Assembly: GCA_028554795.2 (NCBI GenBank)
Contig: CM068838.1
Span: forward strand, 90,715,974 to 90,779,973
DNA from: Sinohyriopsis cumingii
Lineage: Eukaryota > Mollusca > Bivalvia > Unionida > Unionidae
Length of the DNA: 64,000 bases
Reading direction: 5' to 3'
The position numbers and the translations under genes were made by a program. Of the stretch, positions 31,963 through 43,861 are shown in pieces (the first letter of the stretch is position 1; each line of letters begins with the position of its first letter). The notes below the pieces were generated by a model, which saw nothing but the letters and a program-made list of their open reading frames with translations, was not told where the DNA came from and ran no database searches.

Positions 31963-32574
31963 TCAGTTTTTCCATTTCCATGTCTTTACTGGCACAAGTT
32001 CTTCATGATCTTCAATTTCTTCTTCTTCTGAATCCCTCTTCTCTGTTTCGTTTTGTTTCTGTTTCTTCTCTTTACTCGTAGGGCACTCTGAATCCCAGTG
32101 TCCTTTCTCCCGACAGGGATATTAGGCATATTGACTTTTGTCTCTCTTTCTTAGACGAAGCAGGTATTCTGGAGACAAATACCCATTTACCTTTGCAGAT
32201 GTAGCAAACTTCATCAGCACTTACACACTTTCGTATGACTCTCATCAAATCAACGACCAAGAGAGTAAGTTTTGTTGCCACTTTCGCCTGAGAATTATGC
32301 TTTCGTATGACTTTTAGCAAATATTTGACCAGCAGGTCGATCTGTGCTGACTCTTCCATCTTCTTGATCGTTTGAGAGTGGAATGAATACTCTGACGCTA
32401 AGACACTCTCCCTATGTTCAGGGACCTGCTGCGTATGAAGCCTAGTCAAATGTAATTTTGCAATAAGATGAAACGATTTCATTGATAAAGTAAAAGGCAA
32501 TGACGTGCCGTGTCGCCTCACACAAGAGCTGAAGTGTTAGCTCAAATCCGTGTCAGCGAGTTCGAAGACGACAT
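31963..32574 (-). pseudogene. CCHC zinc-knuckle gene, left-arm copy
   Basis: Inverted duplicate of 41926-42537, described there. ATG at 32574, several stops and frameshifts, zinc-knuckle residues readable in shifted frames near 32085-32200, terminal stop at 31963-31965. Confidence 0.55.
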
Positions 32575-34808
32575 AACTGAGCTTTCATCAATGTTCTCCA
32601 CATATGCCACAAAACCACGAGTCCTGCTTCACGCCAAAAGAAATTTCGTTCAGTCCGTAAAATATAGTATCACATCTGAGAAACGCAAAAACGAACTTCC
32701 AGAAAACTGAGAACGACTACTTACACCTACAACGTAAATGTATGAGTTCAAGTAGTGCGTAAAACTTAGTCAAATTAAATTTTTATAGTCAAAACGAAAC
32801 GATCTCTTTTCGAACAAGAAAGCAGACACCAAGCGACAATGGCGATCCGTGTCACACAACACTTTTCAAAATGTATATTATCAGGGGTTTGTTCTAGCGA
32901 TCTGCATGGTTAAATTAAATGTTGATGTATTTTGCAATAAGACGGACACAATTTCCATGGGATCGCCCATGGTACGATTGTTCGTGCATTAGTTTAATTT
33001 TTAAAAATTTTTTTTTTGTATAAATCGCCTATAGGATAGACTCAGTAAAGCATGGCCATTCTCGTCACTGTCTACTCAAGTCAATTCGAAGCGAACGCGG
33101 TAAGAAAATAAGCATAGCCAATGAAATGGCTTATAATGGGTGATGCATTGTTTTGTTCTAGGACTGTGTGGCATAATAATCCCTATGTTCTTGCGTTATT
33201 ACCATTACAGTGCAGACAGACTGAAATGTGAACTTACAAGCCCTCTTTGTGTGTGTTGTACCATTTCTTCTTACCACATCAAAATACTGAGCGTCACAGT
33301 ATTGGTTCGCGTTTTCAAGCTGACCATTTTGTTTATATCTCACTTAAACATTTTAACATAAACACTCACACTCACATCGGTAGAGTCAGAACAGACGTGT
33401 TACAGTATTGAGGGGCATGTTATCTTTTTTTTTTCTTCAAACTAATAAATTTAGGGTTTGTATGAAGTAAAGAACCAAAAGTACAGTGAAACTCAAGGAT
33501 GATGACCCAATCTGTCTGTCTATTGATGCGTGTATTTACTTAAAAAGAAATATGACCTCTAAAATACAAAGAGATACGGCAAGCATGATTAGATTAAACA
33601 CAACGATGTTTTCCTTCACGCCCGTGTAATTTAGAGGTTCAATCGTCTTTGAAGACAAACTTGGTCTCCTTTTGTAGGGCTTGAAATAATAAAAAACCTG
33701 AAAAAATCTTAAGCACTTTGCTATAGATAATTTCATCAACAGACTAAACAACATAAATACCGTTACAACAATAGAAAGCCTTAAATCTTCTATCAAAAAG
33801 AAGTGCATCAAAAAAAATTAAAGATTAACGATAACTAACCAATGAAACCGAATTTAACAAAGGCAATGACATGTGAAGAAATGCCTCTCACTTTGGAAAG
33901 GTAGGCGAATGTACTCTGTCATGCACCATCAACTTGAACAAAATTATAAACAGAGAGAAACCTGAATTCAAAATTCAGTTGTTTTTATCTTCAAAATTGT
34001 TTCGTTTCTTTTTTCTTTCTTTTTGGAAAAAATCTAAGCACTAATATAAAGTGGAAAAGGGAAAATGCACATACAAGCTTTGATATTTCTGAAAAAATGA
34101 GGGGATATTCCTAATGTTCATAACCACCTATATATGCTTGGACTCGTCTGTGACTATCCACAAAACAAGATGTACATATTTCTGGTCAAGCTGCAAGTGT
34201 GTGCATGTTTTTGAAAATGGTAAAAATTGGATATACAATTTTCTCGTGACACTTATAAAGTGAAGAGTCTGTGCAAGTGTCAAAAGCCAAAGTCATATAA
34301 GTTTTGTATTTTGTACGGCTTGTAAAGATTTCCACTTTAGAAAATGTGAAGTATCACAAGTTATTATCACAAACAGAAGTGGAACATAGGGGCTTGCAAG
34401 AAAGAAAATAACCCAGACAGTTGGTGTCATCAAAAGTGCTAGAGACGGTACCCGAGCTTGCTTGCTTGCTTACTTGAATTAAAGTGATTTTCGCTCTAAT
34501 GGAGCATGTATCACTGGTTTAATAACGCACCGCGTGATTTTTAATTACCCCTGGGGAAGGAAAGAGAGCCTCATCCCCCAGGCTTTTATGTACTCACAGA
34601 CTATTTTTAAATTTAGCCACTTAGGTGTAGGACTAACTAATCCTTAACAACCTGGCTGAAAGGCTTTAAACATGAGTGGGAATTGTCTCACCACACACTC
34701 ATTTTTCTGTCCGAGCGTGGTAAAGGAGGAAAAAAGGTGCTCAGCAAGACAGCCGTGGATGTTAAGTACTCACCAAAACGCTAGCCCGTACTTATTTCAA
34801 ATCAAGTC
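32575..34808. other. Inner part of left arm, no gene recognised
   Basis: The short frames seen (33140-33361, 33536-33811 and their mirror copies) are hydrophobic, on opposite strands, and have no family signature. A relic of the promoter motif lies near 33606 in an orientation that would read rightward, with no open frame after it. Confidence 0.45.
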
Positions 34809-34978
34809 GAGTCACCAAAAAAGACGACGTGTACGACATCAAAGGCATTGTCAAACGCAGAAACCGTAAAGTGGGCAAACGACGTGTCAAAGAAGTCAAA
34901 GTACGTTGGAAAGGATATCCACCCAGTTTTCATTCTTGGATCGACGCTTCGCACGTCATCGACTATAAAAAGAAGTGA
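34809..34978 (+). pseudogene. Integrase C-terminal chromodomain remnant
   Basis: The last about 55 codons of integrase: VYDIKGIV..., VKVRWKGYPPSF, HVIDYKKK and TGA, matching 8958-9125 of element A. Everything upstream is replaced by the long terminal repeat. Confidence 0.8.
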
Positions 34979-35388
34979 CCATTATTTCCTTTCACACAGA
35001 TTCAGCTACTGCGATCACTGCTTCACCCAATTCTTCTCTGCAAGATTTACAAAAGCAAACCTTGTGGGTGTGGTATGGAGAACGTCTGCCTAAAACGCAA
35101 ATCGTCTTTTTCTGCCAAACCTTCGTGGTGTATTGTGTCATCGGTGCAGCCATTGCCAATTTGAGTTTTCAACAAGGAGACAAACAATTGTGGAGCATTG
35201 TATTGAGCAGTTGCATCGGTTACCTGCTTCCTAATCCCTCCCCAAAATTCTCCTCGAACGGAAACAACGGGAACCTTGTGTCCAGTGTCAGTGCCAGTCA
35301 CCACTCCAACAACAACCCCATTTTGGGCGGAGACACTCCTCTGACTTCCAGTAACACCTCGGAGAGCCACAAAACTCTGGAATTATGA
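34979..35388 (+). pseudogene. Polinton small membrane protein, element B copy
   Basis: The frame is open from the integrase stop to 35388 and has the IVFFCQTFVVYCVIGAAIANL and LSSCIGYLLPNP segments of the element A copy. The position of the expected ATG reads ATT, so the start is lost. The C-terminal tail keeps the Ser/His/Asn-rich part and overlaps the penton ATG (ATGA overlap at 35385). Confidence 0.65.
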
Positions 35389-36301
35389 ACAATAACAACC
35401 AATTTTACTTAACCTTACCCAGTGACAGTTCCATGGAGGTGTTTCCTAAGAACACGTTGTGCTGTTGCACGGTCAAATTACCTCAGACCATCCAGTTAGA
35501 TCACGAAGCCCATTGGGAAGTGGCTTTAGTGGAAATCATTCACCCAACACAAATCAAAAACATCCCCGAAAAGCAAAACACTTTCGAGGTGGAAATCCTG
35601 AATGCCCAATTGGAGGAAGAAATCAATAAAATCGGGTTTTTAAGGGATACAAGACCAGCCAGCAATCCTGCCTTCATTATCTACACCTTGAAAATTCCTT
35701 CAGGTTATTATTTTAGTGGTGAACATTTGGTGGACACTATGCGGACAGGTTCAACTTAGCCTTTGGCAAAGCACTGAACAGAGCCAAAAAAAGTGTGAAG
35801 ATTGAGTACCATAAAGTGGCTCATCGTCTCATGATCAAATTTAAAGATACGGACACATTGTCCCTCAGGTTCAATGGTAGTTTGTTTGAAATTTTGGGTG
35901 GACATGCAGAAATGGTCGCAAACAATTTGAGCCCCAAGATCAACAGTAATATGGATTTTTACAGAGCTTTTGGAAACCCGGTAGAACTGAACCAAGGACT
36001 TAATTTGATCTTTGTGTATTCCGATATGGTGGAGTACAACGTGGTGGGACACACCTTTGTGCCGTTACTGCGTGTCATTCCTTTCAAAGTGGATAGTACC
36101 ACAAACAATGACCAGGAAGGTGCAAACACCTATCACGTACACCGTGAATTTGTACATCCTCACTATTTGCCCGTCAGTAAGTCGTATTTAGACACTGTCA
36201 ACATTGCTATAAAAGGAGATCTGGGACAAAATATTCCATTCTCCAAAGGGAAAGTTACAGTGAAACTCCATTTTCGAAAACGGTTTTCTAACGAATTGTA
36301 A
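35385..36301 (+). pseudogene. Penton, element B copy, one frameshift
   Basis: The N-terminal frame (35385-35759) keeps the ATG and the QFYLTLPSDSS start plus WEVALVEIIHP. The C-terminal frame (35795-36301) has FNGSLFEILGGHAEMV, VYSDMVEYNVVGHT and GKVTVKLHFRKRF. The frame changes between 35740 and 35800. It is more complete than the element A copy and shows where that one starts. Confidence 0.82.
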
Positions 36302-36316
36302 GTCAAGACAGCGACG

Positions 36317-36475
36317 AGTGACATTTTCACCCTATAAAATCCGGCCAGATGCGTGTGGAATTTCAGTTTGCAGAAAATCTACGCGCAGATAATACGGTGA
36401 ACGTCATCCTGTATGCTGAATTTGACAATACGATATAAACCAACAGTTTGAGAGAAGTCATTCTACACCATTAGA
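36317..36475 (+). pseudogene. Major capsid protein C-terminal remnant
   Basis: About 50 codons matching the end of the element A capsid gene (VEFQFAENL..., NVILYAEFDNT), with a TAA inside. It directly follows the penton because the core protein and most of the capsid gene are deleted. Confidence 0.8.
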
Positions 36476-36478
36476 AGT

Positions 36479-36983
36479 CATGGAAGACTTTTATCAATGT
36501 TTATATAGTAGGGATTCTTTGGACATGGAATGTGAAGATCCTGAGTAAGGAGATCCCCAAGACAAAGACGACGAAGTCATCATGATGAAGTCTAGATGGC
36601 CAGAACAAGAATCACATTTAGTTTCCTGTTATGCTATAGTCTTGACATAAAAAATGAAGGAATTGATCAAGAAATATTGCTATGGATGTCATAACGATCA
36701 TCCCAGTCAAATTCAACACGATAAATGCCTGATGCTGAGTCAAGAAGAAAAATTGGACGAATATCTGGACGAAGCTTGGAGTCTCATCTCAAAAGAAGAC
36801 GTGTTACAACAGTGGTATAAAGGCTTGCGTGAACATTATTGTCCTCCATTAACAACTCAAGAGATCCATCGCATCGAAGCTCTCTTGGATCAGAGTTGGG
36901 AGACAAGGCGAAGAAACGGTTACTTTTCAGACATTTTCAAGCAAAAAGTCAGGATCGAATTGATCACCTATCATTACCTGTGA
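36479..36983 (+). pseudogene. CYGC/DHPSQ-motif protein, element B copy
   Basis: The ATG at 36480 is followed by early in-frame stops. From 36654 the frame is open and keeps the CYGC...DHPSQ...HDKC cluster and the C-terminal QKVRIELITYHYL end, close to the element A gene. Confidence 0.75.
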
Positions 36984-37001
36984 AGAAAAAGCAACACACA
37001 A

Positions 37002-37559
37002 ATGGATACCTGGGAACTGTATTACCTTTTGAACCACAGTTCGTACACTGCTTCTTGGAATCCTGTCGTCTGTGCTAAAGATGAACTCCCTCATCGCAAA
37101 CCTCAAGGCCATCAAGCTTATGTGATCAACACGGACAACAGTCATCTCCCAGGAACCCACTGGATAGCCGTCTACTTTCCTCAAGAAGGATGTGTGAAAT
37201 ATTTCGATTCGTATGGATTGCCCCCTTTGGAAGACGATATCATCGACTTTATGAGAAGAAATGCTCAGACCACACGATTCAATAATGTGAAATAACAAGG
37301 CACATATTCCTTGGTGTGTGGACAATATTGTGTGTATTTTCTGCATCATCGTAGTCTGGGCTATTCTTTAGAACATTTAGTGACTTATTTTGATCGTCAT
37401 TCTTCTAGAAACGGTGAGAAAGTACATCGATGGTTTTGTGACCAGTATGCTTATCTTTTGTCTCTAACTAGGAAACATAGTGTCCATCGATGGCCTAATG
37501 ACTTACAACAGTGGAAATCAAAATTTCACTCACAACGTTGTCAGCCCTGTCCAAAATAA
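37002..37559 (+). pseudogene. PRO: Adenain-type protease, element B copy, one stop
   Basis: Same length and motifs as the element A gene (GTHW, FDSYG, CGQYCVYF) but with TAA at 37293-37295, where A has a Leu codon, between the Asp and Cys catalytic segments. Start 18 nt after the preceding gene. Confidence 0.88.
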
Positions 37560-37897
37560 TATGTGAGTTGAAAAAAAAAATCTTTGTGATTAGAAAAAAA
37601 TGTTTGATGTTATATTGTTGGATTATTGTTACAAAATGTTAGAGTTGTTTGTTAGTGTTAAGTAATTTGGAATAAAAATGTTGTGTTTTGAAGAAAAAAA
37701 AATGCCTTTATGGTTTGTTTACCTATAGGTATCATGATTCATTCTCTTTGAGTTCTCTCTATCCCTCCCATAACACTATTTGAACGGTTCGACTCGAAAA
37801 CCGTGTAGCAATGATTTCCTTCACGTCCGCGCTTTGAAAATAAAAACGGGGCAGTCTCCAGTCTGCCCATCCATTGTCGACTCATCTTCCTACGAAG
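37560..37897. other. Spacer with promoter motif of the terminal gene
   Basis: No gene. It contains a plus-strand copy of the terminal promoter motif (about 37826-37850, TTTCCTTCACGTCCGCGC) followed by an AT-rich TATA-like stretch, about 50 nt before the ATG at 37898. Confidence 0.6.
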
Positions 37898-38251
37898 ATG
37901 TGCTCAAGATTAGCCAAGTTGAACGAAGCCTATGTGAATTTGCATAGGGTCATGACAAGTCTGATACCGAGACCTGAAGAGATAGACAATATCATAATGT
38001 TGAAAGTCACTGAAGACCTGAAAGAAGAGCTCTTCAAGGAGGAATTCAAGAAGGAGAAAGAAGAATGGACGGAGAAGTACAGACTTCATAAACAGCAGAG
38101 AGAGCAGCAACAGCAGCAGCAGCATGAACCTGACAGAGGCTTTGTCAACAGTTGTATCGACACCAAAGAGTTCTTCTTCTCTTTCCGAAGAAGCAGACCT
38201 TATCCTGTGAGAAAGCCTGTCATCAGAGGAGGCCGCCATCTTATAACCTAA
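37898..38251 (+). CDS. PolyQ-type terminal gene, element B copy
   Basis: About 117 residues from the ATG at 37898, closely matching the gene at 4012-4395 at both ends. The glutamine stretch is reduced to a short QQQ...QQQ segment, so the length difference between the copies is almost entirely in the tract. The frame is intact, unlike most of element B, though its stem-loop is damaged (38279-38305). Confidence 0.65.
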   Translation: MCSRLAKLNEAYVNLHRVMTSLIPRPEEIDNIIMLKVTEDLKEELFKEEFKKEKEEWTEKYRLHKQQREQQQQQQHEPDRGFVNSCIDTKEFFFSFRRSRPYPVRKPVIRGGRHLIT

Positions 38252-38278
38252 GCGATCGCCATAGCTTCAAGTTCCCAA

Positions 38279-38305
38279 AAAAAAAAAAAATTCAGGGCTA
38301 CCCCA
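38279..38305 (+). terminator. Degraded histone-type stem-loop
   Basis: Only the 3' half survives: TTCAGGGCTACCCCA followed by CTCTCGAAAAGAAATAAC. The 5' stem arm has been replaced by a run of A, so the hairpin cannot form. Confidence 0.65.
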
Positions 38306-38364
38306 TACTCTCGAAAAGAAATAACATTCCATTGCCTATGATATGTTAGTCAGTTAGAAGAAAA

Positions 38365-39345
38365 AATACAGAAGTGAGTCTAACAGCACATGATTTCTTT
38401 ATCGTGGTTAGAAAGTGTGACTCTAAGTTGTTCGTTTCCGTCGCTTATCAAAATTTTAAAAATAGTAATGTTCTGTAAAAAGTGAGTGAGTGTTTCTTTT
38501 AGGCCTGTGCGTTTTTTTTTTTTTTTGTTGTTTTTTTTTTTTGTTTTTTTTTTTTGTGATAATATGGATAATGTAAGTTCGGGTACAACGAAATTAAAAG
38601 AATTAGGCCCAGAACTCGGTGTGGAGGGAAGAAATATACGCAACAGCAGCGGGAGCAAGAAATGCAGACCTAGCCAGTTAGCACTCCACCCACCTCGAGA
38701 ACACAAATAACATCTAGTCAACAGCCGACTATACCTAACAAACAACCCGCCCCGGAAAGAGAGGTGGCAAAACAAAGGGCCAATTATGTTAGACAAACGG
38801 TATGGCAAACTCAGATGTAATTATCGGAGGCACTACGTTCTTTTCTCACTCCGATACTACAGGCAATCTCAGCTGAAAGAACAACCACAACAACAATAAC
38901 AGCGACAGACACCATAGCAGCGGATTTGAAACTATCTACCTTAACTGAAGAATTAGTATCAGAACCTGAAGATGAAATTGAGGCGGTTGAGGAGGAGGAG
39001 GGGGACGCTGACCCTCGTTGAAAAGTACACCGAAATGTGGCTAGATCAAGCATTGTATGACGTCAACAAAGCAGGGCAGTTTATTAGAGCCATACAATAC
39101 GTTGCCTACAAATCTCTAGACACCTTTAAACCAAGACCTTCTCAATGGGGATCAGGGGTCAGAGTTCTTCCCCAATTCTACAGACACGCCTACACTGGAT
39201 ACCCCCTCAGTCAACTGGTAGAAGCCGCTGCTTACATTACCGCCCATCATGGCTACGCATTTCCTGATATCAAGAATCATGAGACTAGGAGTGCGGGAAA
39301 GAACGTGAAAGCAAAAGAGAGACGTATTACCTTCTAACAGAAAAA
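38365..39345 (+). pseudogene. Unrecognised gene remnant without counterpart in element A
   Basis: A plus-strand region with protein-like frames: a Gln/Thr/Pro-rich then acidic part (about 38630-39000, with stops), shifting into an open frame to 39337 (FIRAIQYVAYKSL, SQWGSGVRVLPQFYRHAYTG, AAAYITAHHGYAFP). No family recognised. It lies between the polyQ gene and the right arm, where element A has only its terminus. It may be cargo picked up by element B or a remnant of another mobile element. Confidence 0.4.
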
Positions 39346-39685
39346 ACAGATTCTTTTAGGGCTCCAAAAGATTGCTTATTATTAAATAGGGAACCATATT
39401 TGGCTTGGTATCCCTCCTTGACTAAACTATTCTCGAAACAAACTCGACCTATTCGAACACCGCAACAAACTTAACTTTTTAAACCTAACAGTGACCAAAC
39501 TGGTATATGTCGCTTAGACATAATAATTTAAATAAGATCAGTATGGCTATTTGTATGTACACTAAGTACCAATATGATACAGATATGATAGGGAGTAAGA
39601 AATTTAACAGACTCGTTAGATTTGAACTAATTGCACAGGTGGTTAACACATTATTGGTACTTTTTATTGTCCATTAGCAAAACGG
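39346..39685. other. Core/right-arm junction, nothing recognised
   Basis: AT-rich, no gene seen. Confidence 0.4.
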
Positions 39686-41925
39686 GACTTGATTTGAAAT
39701 AGGTACGGGCTAGCCTTTTGGTGAGTACTTAACATCCACGGCTGTCTTGCTGAGCACCTTTTTTCCTCCTTTACCACACTCGGACAGAAAAATGAGTGTG
39801 TGGTGAAACAATTCCCACTCATGTTTAAAGCCTTTCAGCCAGGTTGTTAAGGACTAGTTAGTCCTACACCTAAGTGGCTAAATTTAAAAATAGTCTGTGA
39901 GTACATAAAAGCCTGGGGGATGAGGCTCTCTTTCCTTCCCCAGGAGTAATTAAAAATCACGCGGTGCGTTATTAAACCAGTGATACATGCTCCATTAGAG
40001 CGAAAATCACTTTAATTCAAGTAAGCAAGCAAGCAAGTTCGGGTACCGTCTCTAGCACTTTTGATGACACCAACTGTCTGGGTTATTTTCTTTCTTGCAA
40101 GCCCCTATGTTCCACTTCTGTTTGTGATAATAACTTGTGATACTTCACATTTTCTAAAGTGGAAATCTTTACAAGCCGTACAAAATACAAAACTTATATG
40201 ACTTTGGCTTTTGACACTTGCACAGACTCTTCACTTTATAAGTGTCACGAGAAAATTGTATATCCAATTTTTACCATTTTCAAAAACATGCACACACTTG
40301 CAGCTTGACCAGAAATATGTACATCTTGTTTTGTGGATAAGTCACAGACAAGTCCAAGCATATATAGGTGGTTATGAACATTAGGAATATCCCCTCATTT
40401 TTTCAGAAATATCAAAGCTTGTATGTGCATTTTCTCTTTTCCACTCTATATTAGTGCTTAGATTTTTTTCAAAACAAAGAAAAAAGAAACGAAACAATTT
40501 TGAAGAAAAAAGCAACTGAATTTTGAATTCAGGTTTCTCTCTGTTTATAATTTTGTTCAAGTTGATGGTGCACGACAGAGTACATTCGCCTACCTTTCCA
40601 AAGTGAGAGGCATTTCTTCACATGTCATTGCCTTTGTTAAATTCGGTTTCATTGGTTAGTTATCGTTAATCTTTAATTCTTTTTTGATGCATTTCTTTTT
40701 GATATAAGATTTAAGGCTTTCTATTGTTGTAACGGTATTTATGTTGTTTAGTCTGTTGATGAAATTATCTATAGCAAAGTGCTTAAGATTTTTTCAGGTT
40801 TTTTATTATTTCAAGCCCTACAAAAGGAGACCAAGTTTGTCTTCAAAGACGATTGAACCTCTAAATTACACGGGCGTAAAGGAAAACATCGTTGTGTTTA
40901 ATCTAATCATGCTTGCCGTATCTCTTTGTATTTTAGAGGTCATATTTCTTCTTAAGTAAATACGCGCATCAATAGAGAGACAGATTGGGTCATCATCCTT
41001 GAGTTTCACTGTACTTTCGGTTCTTTACTTCATACAAACCCTAAATTTATTAGTTTGAAAAAAAAAAGATAACATGCCCCTCAATACTGTAACACGTCTG
41101 TTCTGACTCTACCGATGTGAGTGTGAGTGTTTATGTTAAAATGTTTAAGTGAGATATAAACAAAATGGTCAGCTTGAAAACGCGAACCAATACTGTGACG
41201 CTCAGTATTTTGATGTGGTAAGAAGAAATGGTACAACACACACAAAGAGGGCTTGTAAGTTCACATTTCAGTCTGTCTGCACTGTAATGGTAATAACGCA
41301 AGAACATAGGGATTATTATGCCACACAGTCCTAGAACAAAACAATGCATCACCCATTATAAGCCATTTCATTGGCTATACTTATTTTCTTACCGCGTTCG
41401 CTTCGAATTGACTTGAGTAGTTATTCAGACAGTGACGAGAATGGCCATGCTTTACTGAGTCTATCCTATAGGCGATTTATACAAAAAAAAAATTTTTAAA
41501 AATTAAACTAATGCACGAACAATCGTACCATGGGCGATCCCATGGAAATTGTGTCCGTCTTATTGCAAAATACATCAACATTTAATTTAACCATGCAGAT
41601 CGCTAGAACAAACCTCTGATAATATACATTTTGAAAAGTGTTGTGTGACACAGATCGCCATTGTCGCTTGGTGTCTGCTTTCTTGTTCGAAAAGAGATCG
41701 TTTCGTCTTGACTATAAACATTTAATTTGACTAAGTTTTACGCACTACTTGAACTCATACATTTACGTTGTAGGTGTAAGTCGTCGTTCTCAGTTTTCTG
41801 GAAGTTCGTTTTTGCGTTTCTCAGATGTGATACTATATTTTACGGACTGAACGAAATTTCTTTTGGCGTGAAGCAGGACTCGTGGTTTTGTGGCATATGT
41901 GGAGAACATTGATGAAAGCTCAGTT

Positions 41926-42537
41926 ATGTCGTCTTCGAACTCGCTGACACGGATTTGAGCTAACACTTCAGCTCTTGTGTGAGGCGACACGGCACGTCAT
42001 TGCCTTTTACTTTATCAATGAAATCGTTTCATCTTATTGCAAAATTACATTTGACTAGGCTTCATACGCAGCAGGTCCCTGTACATAGGGAGAGTGTCTT
42101 AGCGTCAGAGTATTCATTCCACTCTCAAACGATCAAGAAGATGGAAGAGTCAGCACAGATCGACCTGCTGGTCAAATATTTGCTAAAAGTCATACGAAAG
42201 CATAATTCTCAGGCGAAAGTGGCAACAAAACTTACTCTTTTGGTCGTTGATTTGATGAGAGTCATACGAAAGTGTGTAAGTGCTGATGAAGTTTGCTACA
42301 TCTGCAAAGGTAAATGGGTATTTGTCTCCAGAATACCTGCTTCGTCTAAGAAAGAGAGACAAAAGTCAATATGCCTAATATCCCTGTCGGGAGAAAGGAC
42401 ACTGGGATTCAGAGTGCCCTACGAGTAAAGAGAAGAAACAGAAACAAAACGAAACAGAGAAGAGGGATTCAGAAGAAGAAGAAATTGAAGATCATGAAGA
42501 ACTTGTGCCAGTAAAGACATGGAAATGGAAAAACTGA
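41926..42537 (+). pseudogene. CCHC zinc-knuckle gene, right-arm copy
   Basis: The ATG at 41926 starts MSSS...; the same start is in fragment C at 53262. The readable middle is helical (MEESAQIDLLVKYLLKVIRK). Then come two knuckle-like units: a degraded one with CYIC near 42295 and a second one reading C-x4-GHW-x4-C near 42385-42418, of CCHC type. A Lys/Glu-rich tail ends at TGA 42535-42537. Stops and frameshifts interrupt it. CCHC knuckles bind single-stranded nucleic acid; a nucleocapsid-like role is inferred. No known Polinton core gene matches. Confidence 0.55.
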
Positions 42538-42745
42538 CAATGTGAGCCGATGCGTTGGCCCTGATGTGAAATTTCACACTACCTTCTAAAAGAGAATAGA
42601 CCAGAAAGAAAACGTAAGTGTCTCTTAGTCTTGACATTCTATAATAAGGATGACGTGGTTTGTTTTTTATTCACACTTTATGAAATTGTGCTCTTTCACC
42701 TATCTCTATCCCTCTGGAACATGTTTTAGTTAGAATTGAAATGAA

Positions 42746-42772
42746 AGGATGTTTTCCTTCACGCACGCTCTT
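42746..42772 (+). promoter_or_regulatory. Relic of the terminal-gene promoter motif in the arm
   Basis: GGATGTTTTCCTTCACGCAC reading rightward toward the element end, as in element A's terminal cassettes, but followed only by repeats. The mirror copy is at about 31732-31758. Confidence 0.55.
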
Positions 42773-43665
42773 TAGGCATGCAAGTCGGTAAACAATAGTC
42801 AGTCTATTCATCCATCATTTTGTGTCTTGATGTTTCCTAAATCACACACTGATGCCATAAAATAACGGGTTAAATGGGTTTTGTAGTGTTGGGGGTGGGG
42901 TGGGGTGTAGGTGCTTGGCAGAGTTGGTCATTGCAGGTGAGGGTTTAGGTGCTTTCAAAAAGCTTTTTTTTCTTCACTCTGTGTTAATGGAATATAACGG
43001 GTTATTTTCTTCATTCTTTGTTGATAGTATATATAAAGGGTTATTTCTTCCCTCCGTGTGGATAGTGCATAATGCTTTTCTTCTTCCCTCTGTGTGGTTA
43101 GTATATTATGGCTTTTGTCCTCTTCCCTCTTTGAGGATAGCGTATATTTGGTTATTTATTTCTTCTTCCCTCTGCGTAGATTGTAGATATGGGGTTTATT
43201 TTTTTTACATCTCACCTCCATGTGGATAGTAGGTACTGGATTTGTATTCTTTCTCTTCCATGTGTAGATAGTATATTTGGGGTTAGTATTATCTCCCTTC
43301 TGTGTGGATAGTATATTTGGGGTTTGTTTTTTTCCTCTTCCCTGTGTGTGTGTTTGTGTGTGTGTGTCTGTGTGTGTCTGTGTGTGTGTATTCGCGTACG
43401 TTATGTAAATCGTATATTTGGTTGTTTTTTTCTTCTTCCTCCAGAGTGTAGATGGTATATTTGGGGTTTGTCCGCGTTAGCGACGTTGTGTGGATAGTAT
43501 ATTTGGGAATTGTATGCGTTCGCGTACGTTTGTGTGGATAGTTTATTTGGGGTTTGTATTATCTCCCTTCTGTGTTGATAGTACATTTGGGGTTTGTTTT
43601 TTTCTCCTCCTTGTGTGTGTGTGTGTTTCTGTGTGTATGTGTGTGCGTATGTCTGCGCGCGTACC

Positions 43666-43699
<34 letters not shown>

Positions 43700-43825
43700 G
43701 TGTAGGAATGTCTGGATAGTATATTTCTTGGGTTTTTCCTCTTCCCTGTGTGAATAGTATATTTTGGGTTTGTTTTTTCCTCTTCCTTCTCTGTGTGTGT
43801 GTGTGCGTATGTCTGCGCGCGTACG

Positions 43826-43861
<36 letters not shown>

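Larger units (their letters stand above)
29415..34808. repeat. Element B left terminal inverted repeat (5.4 kb)
   Basis: Inverted match to 39686-45047 over its whole length with scattered substitutions and length changes in simple repeats. It contains subterminal repeats, AC runs, a 45-50 bp minisatellite, a CCHC pseudogene and two relics of the terminal-gene promoter motif (about 31732 and 33606). Confidence 0.93.

Noticed and set aside
33140-33811. Small hydrophobic frames duplicated in both arms of element B
   Set aside because: Conserved only because the arms are near identical; overlapping frames on opposite strands, no motif, no start context.
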